DNA of 64,000 nucleotides from Paraburkholderia gardini (GCF_907164575.1 NZ_CAJQYY010000014.1:62001-126000); one strand, 5' to 3'. Shown: positions 1 to 9,349, counted from the stretch's first letter. The notes: generated from the sequence alone by a model not told the origin. Made by a program: numbers and translations.

Positions 1-1156
1 GAACATCGAGACGAAGACGCCGGGCGACATCATCGAAGGCAATGAGCGGGTGGTGCGTCCGCGTCTTGCCGATGCGAAGTTCTTCTTCACGCAGGACAAG
101 AAAAAGCCGCTCGCCGATCGCGTGCCGCTCCTCGCGAACGTCGTGTATCACAACAAGCTCGGCTCGGCGCTGCAACGCGTCGAACGTGTCGAGGCGCTGG
201 CTGGCGCGATCGCCTGCATGATGAACGCGGACGTCGGGCTCGCCACGCGCGCGGCGCGTCTCGCGAAGGCCGATCTGATCACCGACATGGTCGGCGAATT
301 CCCGGAACTGCAGGGCACGATGGGCACGTACTACGCGCGCCACGACGGCGAGCCGGAAGAAGTCGCGCTCGCGTGCTCGGAACACTATCAGCCGCGGTTC
401 TCCGGCGACGCGCTGCCGGCCACCACCACCGGCACGATCGTCGCGCTCGCGGACAAGCTCGAAACGCTCGTCGGCATCTGGGGCATCGGCCTGCAACCAA
501 CCGGCGAAAAAGACCCGTTCGCGCTGCGCCGTCATGCGCTGGGCGTGCTGCGTATCCTCGTCGAGAAGCCGTTGCCGCTCGACCTCGTCGAACTGCTGCG
601 CGCGGCGTATGCGCAGTTCGCATCGGTGCCGAACGTCGCCGATTCGACGGCGGCGATCTACGAATTCTGCATGGACCGCCTGAAGGGTCTGCTCCGTGAA
701 CGCGGCTACGCTGCAGGCGAAATCGACGCGGTGCTGGCACTGAACCCGACGCGCCTCGACGACATCGTCGCCCGGCTCGACGCCGTGCGCGAATTCGCGG
801 CGCTCACCGAAGCGGCCTCGCTCGCGGCGGCGAACAAGCGGATCTCGAACATCCTGAAGAAGTCGGAAGGTACAACGGGTGGCGTGCAGACCGCGCTCTT
901 CGTCGAACCCGCGGAAAAGGCGTTGTACGCGCAGCTCGAACAGGTTGCGCCGCGCGTGCAGAAGCAGCTGGCCGGGCGCAACTACACGGGCGCGCTCACC
1001 GCGCTTGCCGCGTTGCGTGAACCGGTCGATGCGTTCTTCAACGACGTCATGGTCAACGCCGAAGACCCGGCGTTGCGCGCGAACCGTCTGGCGCTGCTCG
1101 GTGCACTGCATCAGCAGATGAACTGCGTCGCCGATATTTCGCGGCTCGCTGCCTGA
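1..1156 (+). CDS. glyS: Glycyl-tRNA synthetase beta subunit (C-terminal part)
   Basis: This is the C-terminal half of the beta subunit of the bacterial alpha2beta2 glycyl-tRNA synthetase, which charges tRNA-Gly in the cytosol. The reading frame is open from base 2, so the gene starts outside the window. About 384 residues are visible out of roughly 700 usual for the family. Visible family features are the HD-like region with the conserved stretch around [10 protein letters not shown] and a C-terminal helical DALR-type anticodon-binding region ending in DISRLAA. It is followed after 10 bases by gmhB on the same strand, so glyS, gmhB and plsC probably form one transcript. Identification is secure; only the missing 5' part limits it. 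Confidence 0.96.
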   Translation, partial: NIETKTPGDIIEGNERVVRPRLADAKFFFTQDKKKPLADRVPLLANVVYHNKLGSALQRVERVEALAGAIACMMNADVGLATRAARLAKADLITDMVGEFPELQGTMGTYYARHDGEPEEVALACSEHYQPRFSGDALPATTTGTIVALADKLETLVGIWGIGLQPTGEKDPFALRRHALGVLRILVEKPLPLDLVELLRAAYAQFASVPNVADSTAAIYEFCMDRLKGLLRERGYAAGEIDAVLALNPTRLDDIVARLDAVREFAALTEAASLAAANKRISNILKKSEGTTGGVQTALFVEPAEKALYAQLEQVAPRVQKQLAGRNYTGALTALAALREPVDAFFNDVMVNAEDPALRANRLALLGALHQQMNCVADISRLAA

Positions 1157-1166
1157 GCGCCACATC

Positions 1167-1727
1167 ATGCCAACCAGCGCGAAAAAAATCATTGTGCTCG
1201 ACCGCGACGGCGTGATTAACGTCGATTCGGATGCGTACATCAAATCGCCAGACGAATGGATCGTACTGCCGGGCGCGCTCGAAGCAATCGCGCGCCTGAC
1301 CCAGGCGGGATATCGCATCGCGGTCGCGACGAACCAGTCGGGCATCGGGCGCGGTCTTTTCGACATGAACACGCTGAACGCGATGCATCTGAAGATGCAC
1401 AAGATGGTCGCGGCGGTCGGCGGCCGCATCGACGCCGTGTTCTTCTGTCCGCATACGGCGGAAGATCAATGCGAATGCCGCAAGCCGAAGCCCGGCATGC
1501 TGAAGATGATCGCCGAACGCTTCGAGATCGATCCGGAAGAAACGCCATGCGTCGGCGATTCGCTGCGCGATCTGCAGGCGGCCGCGGCGATCGGCTGTAT
1601 TCCGCATCTGGTGCTGACCGGCAAGGGCCAGAAAACGCTCGCTGCGGGCGGTCTGCCAGAAGGCACGATCGTGCATGCGGACCTGCGCGCGTTCGCGCTC
1701 GACTTCCTCTCAGAAGAACTCGAGTGA
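1167..1727 (+). CDS. gmhB: D-glycero-beta-D-manno-heptose-1,7-bisphosphate 7-phosphatase
   Basis: This HAD-family phosphatase removes the 7-phosphate from heptose bisphosphate on the route to ADP-heptose for the LPS inner core. The protein has 186 residues, the usual GmhB size. The nucleophile motif is LDRDGV with D12 and D14. The zinc-binding loop typical of GmhB is complete (C94, H96, C102, C104). The late HAD motif GDSLRDL supplies D131. The ATG lies 10 bases after glyS. Its product and that of the next gene, plsC, both serve the outer membrane. Confidence 0.95.
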   Translation: MPTSAKKIIVLDRDGVINVDSDAYIKSPDEWIVLPGALEAIARLTQAGYRIAVATNQSGIGRGLFDMNTLNAMHLKMHKMVAAVGGRIDAVFFCPHTAEDQCECRKPKPGMLKMIAERFEIDPEETPCVGDSLRDLQAAAAIGCIPHLVLTGKGQKTLAAGGLPEGTIVHADLRAFALDFLSEELE

Positions 1728-1767
1728 TGCGACCCGCACGCATCACTTTCATGGATTGACCACACCG

Positions 1768-2526
1768 ATGCGCTTTATCCGTTCGCTCCTGCTGCTGATC
1801 TATTTCGTCGTATTCACCGTGCCGTACGCGATTGCATGCTTCATCGCGTTCCCGTTCATGCGTGCCGATAACCGCTACTGGATGGCCGCGGGCTGGTGTG
1901 CGTCGACGCTGCATGTCGTGCGCTGGCTGAACGGTATCCGCTACCGGATAGAAGGTTTCGAGAATCTGCCCGACGGCCCCGCCGTGCTGCTGTCGAAGCA
2001 TCAGTCGGCGTGGGAAACGCTCGCGTTTCCAGCGCTGATGCCGCGACCGCTCTGCTATGTGTTCAAGCGTGAGCTGCTCTTCGTGCCGTTCTTCGGCTGG
2101 GCGCTCGGCATGCTGAAGATGGTTCACATCGATCGCAAGGAAGGCAAGTACGCGTTCAACTCCGTGATCAAACAGGGCAAGGCACGCATGGCCGAAGGCG
2201 CATGGGTCATCATGTTCCCGGAAGGCACGCGTACACCCACAGGCAAACAAGGCAAGTACAAGACGGGTGGCCCACGCTTTGCGATTGCGTCGGGTGCACC
2301 GGTCGTGCCGATCGCGCACAACGCGGGCCGCGTGTGGCCGCGCAACTCGTTCATCAAATATCCGGGTATAGTCACAGTGTCGATCGGCAAGCCGATTGAG
2401 ACAACGGGGCTCACGCCCGACGAAGTAAACACGCGCGTCGAAACGTGGATCGAAGCGGAAATGCGCCGCATCGATCCTGCTGCGTACAGCGCTGCGGAAA
2501 GCACGCCTGCCGCTGCCCGAATCTGA
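1768..2526 (+). CDS. plsC: 1-acyl-sn-glycerol-3-phosphate acyltransferase
   Basis: This membrane acyltransferase makes phosphatidic acid from lysophosphatidic acid. Starting at the ATG 40 bases after gmhB gives 252 residues with an N-terminal membrane segment (about residues 5-30). The acyltransferase block I is H78-QSAW-E83, so the second catalytic residue is Glu instead of the Asp of the textbook HX4D motif. Block III is FPEGTRT (150-156). An upstream extension of the frame into gmhB is open but lacks family similarity, so the internal ATG was chosen. It is probably co-transcribed with gmhB. Confidence 0.93.
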   Translation: MRFIRSLLLLIYFVVFTVPYAIACFIAFPFMRADNRYWMAAGWCASTLHVVRWLNGIRYRIEGFENLPDGPAVLLSKHQSAWETLAFPALMPRPLCYVFKRELLFVPFFGWALGMLKMVHIDRKEGKYAFNSVIKQGKARMAEGAWVIMFPEGTRTPTGKQGKYKTGGPRFAIASGAPVVPIAHNAGRVWPRNSFIKYPGIVTVSIGKPIETTGLTPDEVNTRVETWIEAEMRRIDPAAYSAAESTPAAARI

Positions 2527-2571
2527 CGCGCCCCACGCCATCACGTGGCGTATAGCGCGAAGCCGAAGCCG

Positions 2572-3456
2572 ATGCAGAAGTCTCCCACGTCGCAGCCCGC
2601 TGCGGCGCTCGATAGCCGGCAACTCGATCTGCCGCTCTTTGCCGAGCCGGCTGTCCCGATGCCGCCCTCTCCCGCGTCACCCCAAACCCCGTCTTCGTCA
2701 CAGAAGCCGGGCGCCCAGTACGCCCCCGACGGCACGAAGCTGCGCAGCCTCACGCTCGGTTCGCAGACGCTCCACTATCTGCTGAAGCGCTCGGCGCGCC
2801 GGTCGATCGGTTTCGCGATCGACAGCACGGGGCTCATGATCACCGCGCCACGCTGGGTGACGCTCGCCGATATCGAAACGGCCATCACCGAAAAGCAGCG
2901 CTGGATTTTCACGAAACTCAACGAATGGCAGAACCGCGTCGAACAGCGCGCGCTGCCGCAGGTCGACTGGAAAGATGGCGCGCAGGTGCCGTATCTCGGC
3001 AAGCCTGTCAGCGTGACGCTGGCGGCTTCACGCGGCACGCTCGAGTTCGATGCGCGCCACGCGGCGCTCCTGCTGCCCCTGCCACAGCACGCCGATCCGC
3101 AGCAGATCAAGGACCGCGTGCAGGGCTGGCTGCAGAACGAGGCGAAACGGATCTTCGGCGAGCGGCTCGCGATCTATGCCGGGAAGCTCGGTGTGGATTA
3201 TCGCGCGTACTCGTTGTCTTCGGCGGCGACGCGCTGGGGCAGTTGTTCCAGCGACGGGCGCATTCGCCTCAACTGGCGTTTGATCCACTTTCCGCTTTCG
3301 ATCATCGATTACGTCGTTGCGCACGAACTCGCGCATCTGCGCGAGATGAACCACAGCCCGCGATTCTGGGAAACGGTCGAGTCGATCTTTCCCGAGTTCC
3401 GCGAGGCACGGCAAACGCTCAAGCATCATCCGCCGGAACTGCTGCCCACGCTTTAA
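2572..3456 (+). CDS. YgjP-like (DUF45) zinc metalloprotein
   Basis: This belongs to the YgjP/DUF45 family (SprT-like fold), predicted zinc-dependent hydrolases of unclear substrate. The C-terminal part contains the signature HELAHLREMNH, that is HExxH with a third His six residues on, followed by PRFW. The first 60 or so residues are Pro/Ser/Ala-rich and probably disordered. From ATG 2572 the protein has 294 residues. A GTG at 2545 in the same frame would add nine residues, and neither start has a clear ribosome-binding site. It follows plsC by 45 bases. It is separated from the convergent gloA by a hairpin terminator. Confidence 0.85.
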   Translation: MQKSPTSQPAAALDSRQLDLPLFAEPAVPMPPSPASPQTPSSSQKPGAQYAPDGTKLRSLTLGSQTLHYLLKRSARRSIGFAIDSTGLMITAPRWVTLADIETAITEKQRWIFTKLNEWQNRVEQRALPQVDWKDGAQVPYLGKPVSVTLAASRGTLEFDARHAALLLPLPQHADPQQIKDRVQGWLQNEAKRIFGERLAIYAGKLGVDYRAYSLSSAATRWGSCSSDGRIRLNWRLIHFPLSIIDYVVAHELAHLREMNHSPRFWETVESIFPEFREARQTLKHHPPELLPTL

Positions 3457-3489
3457 CGTCGACGTCGCGCGAACCTCGCGACCATGCAA

Positions 3490-3514
3490 AAGGCCCGCTT
3501 GCACAGCGGGCCTT
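3490..3514. terminator. Bidirectional hairpin terminator
   Basis: A perfect 10-bp stem (3490-3499 with 3505-3514) and a five-base loop is followed by a T-rich tail on the plus strand. On the minus strand the short A-run just before the stem reads as T. It sits between convergent genes, so it can end both the glyS-to-YgjP transcript and the gloA transcript. Confidence 0.85.
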
Positions 3515-3559
3515 CTGTTTTATTACTGCACTACACGTGCAGCGTGCAGCACATGGACG

Positions 3560-3946
3560 TTACGGTTTCTTCTGGATGAATTCGATCTTGTAGCCGTCCG
3601 GGTCGGTCACGAACGCGATGACGGTCGTGCCGTGTTTCATCGGGCCGGCTTCGCGCACGACCGTGCCGCCTTGCGCCTTGATCTTTTCGCATGCGGCCGA
3701 GGCGTCGTCGACTTCGACAGCCAGATGGCCGAACGCCGTACCCATCTCATACGATTCCGTGTCCCAGTTGTGCGTGAGTTCGAGCACGGTGCCATCGCGT
3801 TCGTCTTCGTAGCCGACGAACGCGAGTGTGAATTTTCCTTCCGGATAGTCGTTGCGGCGCAGCACTTTCATGCCGAGCAGTCCGGTATAGAAAGCGATCG
3901 AACGGTCGAGATTGCCGACCCGGAGCATGGTGTGAAGCAGGCGCAT
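3560..3946 (-). CDS. gloA: Lactoylglutathione lyase (glyoxalase I)
   Basis: This enzyme converts the methylglyoxal-glutathione hemithioacetal to S-lactoylglutathione in the cytosol. The protein has 128 residues, the bacterial GloA size. All four metal ligands expected for the family are present: H5, E56, H74 and E122. The start ATG at 3946 has a strong GGGGG ribosome-binding stretch about five bases upstream. The open frame runs 27 codons further up, but that part is not GloA-like. It is convergent with the YgjP-like gene. Confidence 0.96.
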   Translation of the reverse strand: MRLLHTMLRVGNLDRSIAFYTGLLGMKVLRRNDYPEGKFTLAFVGYEDERDGTVLELTHNWDTESYEMGTAFGHLAVEVDDASAACEKIKAQGGTVVREAGPMKHGTTVIAFVTDPDGYKIEFIQKKP

Positions 3947-4023
3947 CGTAGACCCCCTGTTGCATTGATGTCGAGGACGTAAATGTACCAAGGAACCCAC
4001 GAAGCCGCTGGCACCCGCCGCGC

Positions 4024-5643
4024 TCACCCGGTGCTGTCGCGCAGCGCCCGCCGCAGGATCTTGCCGACCGCGCTCTTCGGCAACTCCGTGCGGAATTCAA
4101 TCAGCTTCGGGCGTTTGTAGCCGGTGAGCTGCTGCGCGCAGAACGCGAAGATGTCCGCCTGCGAAAGCGCCGGGTCTTTCCTGACGATGAAGAGCTTCAC
4201 GACTTCGCCCGAATGCGCGTCCGGTACGCCGAGCGCGGCCACTTCGAAGACGCCCGGATGTTTCGCCACGACATCCTCGATCTCGTTCGGATATACGTTG
4301 AAGCCCGACACGATGATCATGTCCTTCTTGCGATCGACGAGCTTCACGAAGCCGCGCTCGTTCATCACGCCGATATCGCCCGAGCGGAAGAAGCCGTCGG
4401 GCGTCATCACGCTCGCCGTTTCTTCCGGACGGTTCCAGTAGCCCGCCATCACCTGCGGCCCGCGAATGCAGATTTCGCCTGGCTCGCCGGGCGGCACTTC
4501 GCGACCGTCGTCGTCGCGAATCGAGATTTCCGTCGACGGCAGCGGCACACCGATCGAGCCGCTGAACTCCGTCGTGCCGGGCGGATTGCTGCTGACCGAA
4601 GGCGACGTCTCCGAAAGCCCGTAACCTTCGAGGAGCGGCACGCCCGTCACGGCCTGCCAGCGCGCCGCGACGGCCTGCTGAACGGCCATGCCGCCGCCTG
4701 CTGCCTGAACCAGCTTCGAGAAATCGAGCGATGCAAAATCCGGATCGTTGAGGAGCGCGTTAAAGAGCGTGTTCACCGCTGGAAACGTGTTGATCGTAAA
4801 ACCGCGCAACGTGCGAATCATCGCGGGAATATCACGTGGATTCGGGATCAGGATGCCGAGACCGCCGGTTCGCATCGACAGCAGTCCGCACACGGTCAGC
4901 CCGAACACGTGATAAAGCGGCAGCGCGACGACCGTGACGTACTGTTCGATATCGTCGCGGCCACGCACGGACGCTGCGCGCCATGCTTCGGATTGCAGCA
5001 CGTTCGCGATCAGGTTGCGATGCAGCAGCGTCGCGCCTTTCGACACGCCGGTCGTGCCGCCGGTGTATTGCAGCACGGCGACGTCGTCGGGCGAGATGGC
5101 GACGCGCGCGAAGGGCGCGTCCGCGCCTTGCCGGAGCGCCTGTTCGAACGTCACGTGCGAGACGACGGGTGCCGTGTCCGCCTGAGCGCCCGTCGAAGCA
5201 ACCACCACATGACGCACCTGCGTATTGCGCCCGAGCGCGTTGAACGTCGGCAGGAAAGCATCGAGCAGCACGAGCGCCTGCGCGCCGCTGTCGTTCAGCT
5301 GATGTTCCAGTTCGCGCGACGTGTACAGCGGATTCACGTTCACGACGACATAACCTGCTCGCAGGATCGCGGCGAGCGTCACCGGATACTGCAGCAGATT
5401 CGGCAGCATCACGGCGATCCGCGCGCCAGGTTCGAGACCTTGCGACTGGAACCACGCGGCCAGCGCACGCGAGCGGTTGTCGAGACCGGCGTAGGACAGT
5501 TCGTGCCCCATGCACACGAAAGCAGTCCTCGACGCGAATTTGAGAAAAGCCGCTTCAAGCAGCCCGGCGAGCGAACCGTGCGGTGTGATGTCGATTTCCG
5601 CGGGCACGCCGGGTGGGTACGACTTCAGCCAGATTTTTTCCAT
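4024..5643 (-). CDS. AMP-forming acyl-CoA ligase (FadD-like)
   Basis: This ANL-superfamily enzyme activates a carboxylic acid, most likely a medium or long fatty acid, to acyl-CoA through an acyl-adenylate. The P-loop motif [11 protein letters not shown] lies at residues 193-203. Further motifs are [10 protein letters not shown], the hinge YxxRPEE-like [13 protein letters not shown], and the C-terminal catalytic lysine in [10 protein letters not shown]. The length is 539 residues, normal for FadD. The start has a clear GGAGG site. It lies 66 bases downstream of the alkyl-sulfatase-like gene on the same strand, so both are probably one operon under the TetR gene. Chain length is inferred, not read from the sequence. 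Confidence 0.88.
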   Translation of the reverse strand: MEKIWLKSYPPGVPAEIDITPHGSLAGLLEAAFLKFASRTAFVCMGHELSYAGLDNRSRALAAWFQSQGLEPGARIAVMLPNLLQYPVTLAAILRAGYVVVNVNPLYTSRELEHQLNDSGAQALVLLDAFLPTFNALGRNTQVRHVVVASTGAQADTAPVVSHVTFEQALRQGADAPFARVAISPDDVAVLQYTGGTTGVSKGATLLHRNLIANVLQSEAWRAASVRGRDDIEQYVTVVALPLYHVFGLTVCGLLSMRTGGLGILIPNPRDIPAMIRTLRGFTINTFPAVNTLFNALLNDPDFASLDFSKLVQAAGGGMAVQQAVAARWQAVTGVPLLEGYGLSETSPSVSSNPPGTTEFSGSIGVPLPSTEISIRDDDGREVPPGEPGEICIRGPQVMAGYWNRPEETASVMTPDGFFRSGDIGVMNERGFVKLVDRKKDMIIVSGFNVYPNEIEDVVAKHPGVFEVAALGVPDAHSGEVVKLFIVRKDPALSQADIFAFCAQQLTGYKRPKLIEFRTELPKSAVGKILRRALRDSTG

Positions 5644-5709
5644 GCTTCCTCCATTTTTTGCGTCGGGACGCGTCGCTTCGCATCCCGTGTGACCTGTCGT
5701 GCGTTCGCG

Positions 5710-7533
5710 TTATCGCGTGGCGAGTGCGGGCATACGTCGCGATGGCTGGTCGAAGCACGCGAAGAACACTTGCAACTGCTCCAGCGAGCCGCGCTCCAGT
5801 GCAATCTCCTTGCTGCTGACGCCCGTCACCAGCATCGCCGGCAGGTCGCGCAGCATTCCACGCAACACGTCTGACGCAAGCGCAAGCTGAACATCGGCGC
5901 TCGCCAGCGCGAAGCAATGAACCTGTAGCACGCCGCGTCGCAATTCGAGTGAATACGCTTCGTCGTCGCGATCGGTGAGCCTCAGCGTCAGCGACATGTG
6001 AACGTCCGCGCACCGCACAGGGTCGACCACCACGCAGAAGCGCTGGAACACGTTGCGCAGCGGCTGCGCACGCAACACGTCCGACGAGGCAAGCCCACCC
6101 GAACCATTGAACGGAAGATCGTCGTACGCGTGCTCGAGTTCCCTCGCCGCGCTCAGATACCAGTTCCGCCAGTTCGTGTTCACCGTGAGAAAACCGAGTT
6201 CGCGCAACGCCTTCGCCTTGATGCCGCGCGCGTCGTCATCGCCGGTGTCGAGGCGTACCAGCATCGTCGCGAGTTCGGCGGCCCAGCGCCAGTCCCGGTC
6301 GCCGAGTGCGGCACGCGCCGCCTCGCGCACGCGCTCGGTGCCGCCCATCATTCCGATCATGCGGCGCGTGCGTTCAACGCGCGGCAGCGGATCGAGCGAA
6401 ACAGGATCGCCGTCGAACCAGCCGAGCTGCCCCGAATACACCTGACGCACCGAGTGCTTGACCGTGCCGTAGTACTCGCCAAGCCACGCGTGTTCCGCGA
6501 GATGCGGCGGCAGCGCCGGAATGGCTTCGGCCAGTTCGTCCGGGCTCAGCCCAAGATTCATGTGGCGAATCGTCTGGTCATGGATGAACTGGATCGCATC
6601 GCGATAGACCGACAGCACGTCCTCGACGGCATCCGCGCCCGAGACCGGCCGGCCGTGCGCGGGCACCATATGCGTCGCGCCGAAGCCGCGCATCATGTCG
6701 ATCGTGTTGTACCAGCGCACGGGATCGCGATAGCGCGTGCCGCGCAGCGTGTGGACGTTCGCCAGACATTCGCCCTGGATCACTTCCGCCGACAGCAGCA
6801 CGCCAAGGTCGGGCAACCACATCACGATTTCATCGTCGGCCTCCGATGGCGCGTAGCGAAATTCGAACCGCACGCCAGCGAGCATGATGTCGAGCCGTTC
6901 GTCGAACACGCGCGTCGGTGCGAGGAACGTCGCCGCTTCGGCGATCAGCACCGGACCGATGCCTGCATTCACCTTGCCCGTCGGGCCCGGCGGCAACAAC
7001 GTGCCGAAGCTGTACGCCGAGCGCGTCGCGAGAATCGGTGCGACGAGATTCGCGTTGTTGATGACCGTTTCCATCAGCGAACTGTGCGCGATGATCTCGA
7101 CGCTGCCGCCGGCCAGCGACGATTCGTCGGCGAACGCGCGCACGCCGCCCGTGTGGTCCGTATGGTTGTGCGTATAGACGATCGCCTTCACCGGCAACGC
7201 CGCGTGACGCGGATCGATCGAGCAGAAGTCTTCGTAGATGCGCTTCGCCGCCGACACGGCCTCGGTCGCGTCGACGACCACGATGCCGTCGTCCCCCACC
7301 ACGAAAATGATGTTGGCGATCGCATAACCGACCGCGCAATACACACGCTCCGCCACGCGATAGATACGCTGGGCCATGCGCTGCGAGTGTTCGGTGAGTT
7401 TTGCCGGAACCGTCGGCGCGGCCACTGCGTAAGCGAGATTGACGCCTGCATCGAAAACCACGTCGAGCGGTTCGCCGACGTGAGGCGCATCGAAAGCAGG
7501 ATGGCGGACCATTCCGGTGCAGCAGCGGGTCAT
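5710..7533 (-). CDS. Alkyl-sulfatase-like metallo-beta-lactamase protein
   Basis: This resembles SdsA1/YjcS-type alkyl sulfatases, which cleave sulfate from primary alkyl sulfates such as dodecyl sulfate. Its 607 residues show the N-terminal metallo-beta-lactamase domain with the metal motif HNHTDH. Conserved acids follow in SAEV and GECLANVHTLRG. Next comes the dimerisation domain with the hallmark stretch from YYGTVKHSV to LGWFDGDP, then an SCP2-like C-terminal domain. No signal peptide is visible, so a cytoplasmic location is likely, unlike secreted SdsA1. ATG 7533 has GGAG about eight bases upstream; an in-frame ATG at 7512 is possible. A palindrome upstream matches one at the tetR promoter. 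The exact substrate is unproven. Confidence 0.85.
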   Translation of the reverse strand: MTRCCTGMVRHPAFDAPHVGEPLDVVFDAGVNLAYAVAAPTVPAKLTEHSQRMAQRIYRVAERVYCAVGYAIANIIFVVGDDGIVVVDATEAVSAAKRIYEDFCSIDPRHAALPVKAIVYTHNHTDHTGGVRAFADESSLAGGSVEIIAHSSLMETVINNANLVAPILATRSAYSFGTLLPPGPTGKVNAGIGPVLIAEAATFLAPTRVFDERLDIMLAGVRFEFRYAPSEADDEIVMWLPDLGVLLSAEVIQGECLANVHTLRGTRYRDPVRWYNTIDMMRGFGATHMVPAHGRPVSGADAVEDVLSVYRDAIQFIHDQTIRHMNLGLSPDELAEAIPALPPHLAEHAWLGEYYGTVKHSVRQVYSGQLGWFDGDPVSLDPLPRVERTRRMIGMMGGTERVREAARAALGDRDWRWAAELATMLVRLDTGDDDARGIKAKALRELGFLTVNTNWRNWYLSAARELEHAYDDLPFNGSGGLASSDVLRAQPLRNVFQRFCVVVDPVRCADVHMSLTLRLTDRDDEAYSLELRRGVLQVHCFALASADVQLALASDVLRGMLRDLPAMLVTGVSSKEIALERGSLEQLQVFFACFDQPSRRMPALATR

Positions 7534-7553
7534 ACGATGTCTCCAGAAACGAT

Positions 7554-7573
7554 ATCGGAATTCCTGTTCCGAT
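7554..7573. promoter_or_regulatory. Probable TetR operator before the alkyl-sulfatase gene
   Basis: The palindrome has perfect 7-bp arms ATCGGAA and TTCCGAT around six bases. Its core CGGAA-N6-TTCCG also occurs at 8332-8347, in front of the tetR gene. It lies 20 bases upstream of the alkyl-sulfatase start, just after a likely promoter, where bound repressor would block transcription. Binding is inferred. Confidence 0.65.
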
Positions 7574-7585
7574 TTATGCAAAAAA

Positions 7586-7613
7586 ATACTACGCTGCCGG
7601 CAGATCGAGGCAA
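7586..7613 (-). promoter_or_regulatory. Candidate promoter of the alkyl-sulfatase operon
   Basis: On the minus strand a TTGCCT (7608-7613) and a TAGTAT (7586-7591) are 16 bases apart, a plausible sigma-70 pair. It overlaps the end of the tetR gene, and its expected start point falls next to the operator palindrome. Confidence 0.45.
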
Positions 7614-8266
7614 CGGCGAAACTGGCGCTGCAGGTAAGGCACAAGACGGCGGCTCGTCAGCGACAGCGGTTCCGGGTCGTTCAGTACGCTGTTCACCAGC
7701 ATGCTGAGCATCAACTGCAACGCGGCGAGCACTTCGAATTCGAGCGCGGCACGCTCCGCCTTCGGGCCGCCCATGCGCACGAGGGCATCGACGAGCTTCG
7801 GCACGATCAGCGCCTGGACTTCGAGGTTGCTGTGGCGGATTGCGTCCCAGGTCGACTTGCGCTGTGACGCACGCAGGAGCGACGCGTGATACAGCCCGCG
7901 ATTGCGGCGAAACGCGCGCACGTAAAGCGAGATCATCGCATCGGCGATGGCGCCCGCGTCGTTCGACTGCCACACGGCCTCGGACACCAGTGCTTCGCGC
8001 ACCCTGTCGAGCCCCTCGGCAATCACGCGGTCCTGCACGACGTCGAAAAACGTGTCCTTGTTGTCGAAGCGCCGGTAAAACGCGCCGATCGACGTACCCG
8101 CGCGCTCGACGATATCCGTGATCGACAGGTCGTCGAGATTGCCGCACTCCTCGATCAGCGCGCGCCCTGCCTCCAGCATCTTCGCGAAGCCGAGCTGACT
8201 GCGTGTCTGAAGTGGAGCGCTTGTGGTCTGGAGCGGTTCGCGGGGGCGTCGTTGAGCGGTGGGCAT
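7589..8266 (-). CDS. TetR-family transcriptional regulator
   Basis: The N-terminal helix-turn-helix is typical of TetR repressors: a first helix LGFAKMLEAG followed by SITDIVERAGTSIGAFYRRFDNKDTFF. The C-terminal ligand domain is helical and unassigned. The start is uncertain. ATG 8266 (225 residues) is chosen because an ATG at 8326 would leave only a 15-base leader after the predicted transcription start and adds a non-family basic stretch. The gene precedes the alkyl-sulfatase and acyl-CoA ligase genes on the same strand. The same palindrome flanks both promoters, so self-repression and control of the pair are likely. Confidence 0.88.
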   Translation of the reverse strand: MPTAQRRPREPLQTTSAPLQTRSQLGFAKMLEAGRALIEECGNLDDLSITDIVERAGTSIGAFYRRFDNKDTFFDVVQDRVIAEGLDRVREALVSEAVWQSNDAGAIADAMISLYVRAFRRNRGLYHASLLRASQRKSTWDAIRHSNLEVQALIVPKLVDALVRMGGPKAERAALEFEVLAALQLMLSMLVNSVLNDPEPLSLTSRRLVPYLQRQFRRCLDLPAA

Positions 8267-8330
8267 GCGTGTCGCGGTAATCTGGCGGTACTTCGTGGTG
8301 TTTCGCGGTGTAATGCCAGCAGACATCAAA

Positions 8331-8377
8331 CCGGAATCTGAATTCCGGATCGTCCGTGATCAGACGGCCTTTGTCAA
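8331..8377 (-). promoter_or_regulatory. tetR promoter with overlapping operator
   Basis: On the minus strand a perfect TTGACA (8372-8377) is followed after 17 bases by GACGAT (8349-8354). Directly downstream, where transcription should start, lies the palindrome CCGGAAT-N4-ATTCCGG (8331-8348). Its core CGGAA-N6-TTCCG is the same as at 7554-7573. The arrangement fits autorepression. Confidence 0.65.
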
Positions 8378-8401
8378 CGGCATCCAGGGAAAGTCCCCGG
8401 T

Positions 8402-9349
8402 CTACGCAGTTGCATGCAGGAAGTTTTCGGCCCCGGTTTTCGCGTCGGACATCACCTGTTCCGCGATCGCCAGCGCGGAACGCGCGGCGGGAGAAGGCGT
8501 GCGCTCGGCGAGCGACACGAGCGCGAATTCGAGTCCCATTCTGGGCGCATTGCTCAGCGTGACGCGCGCGAGCCGCCGCGCGCCGAGGTCGCGCCGCACG
8601 GCAGACGCCGTCGAGAACATCACGGCGTCGGTCTGTGCAACCACGCCCTTTAGCACCGCGATGTCGTTGCACTCGGTCTGCAGTGGAATCTGTTCGTGCG
8701 AACGGAATTTGAGCATCCGGTGCAGCGCGTCCTTCATCACCGGGGGCAGCGATACCGATACGAGCGGAAACTCCCGCAGCGCCGACAGCGGCACCGCCGC
8801 GCCCTTCAGCAGCGGATGCCCCGGGCGGACAAACCATCCGCCCTCGTGACGCGGCAGCCGGTGCATCGTCACGTCCGGCACGACGGGCGGCACACGCCGG
8901 TCGGTCACGAGAAAATCGATCTGCTCGGTGCGCAGCTTGGCGAGGAGTACGTCGCCGTCGCCCAGTTCGATCGATACCTTGATCTTCGGAAAACGCTTCG
9001 CGAATTCGACCAGCAGATCGGGCAGCAAAATCGCAGCCACGTAGGGGCCCAACCCGATGCGCACCTCGCCGAGTTCATGCGCGGCGAGCAGTTCGACGTC
9101 GCGAAAAAGACAACGGGTTTCGAACAGCACGCGCCGCGCCCGCTCCACGAGCAGACGCCCGGCCGCGGTCACCGCGACACCCCGCGTGGCGCGGTCGAAG
9201 AGCTTCATGCCAAGTTCATCTTCCAGCGCCTGGATGCTGCGGCTCAGCGCCGGCTGGCTCAGATGCACGCGCTCCGCGGCACGCGCGAAGCTCCCCTCTT
9301 CCGCGAGCGCGACAAGATGGGTGAGGCGGCGGGAACTGATCTCATGCAT
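8402..9349 (-). CDS. LysR-family transcriptional regulator
   Basis: The protein has 315 residues with the classic N-terminal winged helix (LTHLVALAEEGSFARAAERVHLSQPALSRSIQALE) and a periplasmic-binding-like effector domain from about residue 90. ATG 9349 places the helix-turn-helix at the usual distance from the N-terminus. An in-frame ATG at 9367 would add six residues. It is transcribed divergently from an MFS carrier gene, the usual arrangement of a LysR activator and its target, so control of that carrier by the carrier's substrate or a metabolite is likely. The effector is unknown. Confidence 0.92.
   Translation of the reverse strand: MHEISSRRLTHLVALAEEGSFARAAERVHLSQPALSRSIQALEDELGMKLFDRATRGVAVTAAGRLLVERARRVLFETRCLFRDVELLAAHELGEVRIGLGPYVAAILLPDLLVEFAKRFPKIKVSIELGDGDVLLAKLRTEQIDFLVTDRRVPPVVPDVTMHRLPRHEGGWFVRPGHPLLKGAAVPLSALREFPLVSVSLPPVMKDALHRMLKFRSHEQIPLQTECNDIAVLKGVVAQTDAVMFSTASAVRRDLGARRLARVTLSNAPRMGLEFALVSLAERTPSPAARSALAIAEQVMSDAKTGAENFLHATA

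Noticed and set aside
4213..7707. Two long plus-strand frames (553 and 569 codons) opposite the acyl-CoA ligase and alkyl-sulfatase genes
   Set aside because: Arg/His-rich translations without motifs, mirroring real minus-strand genes.
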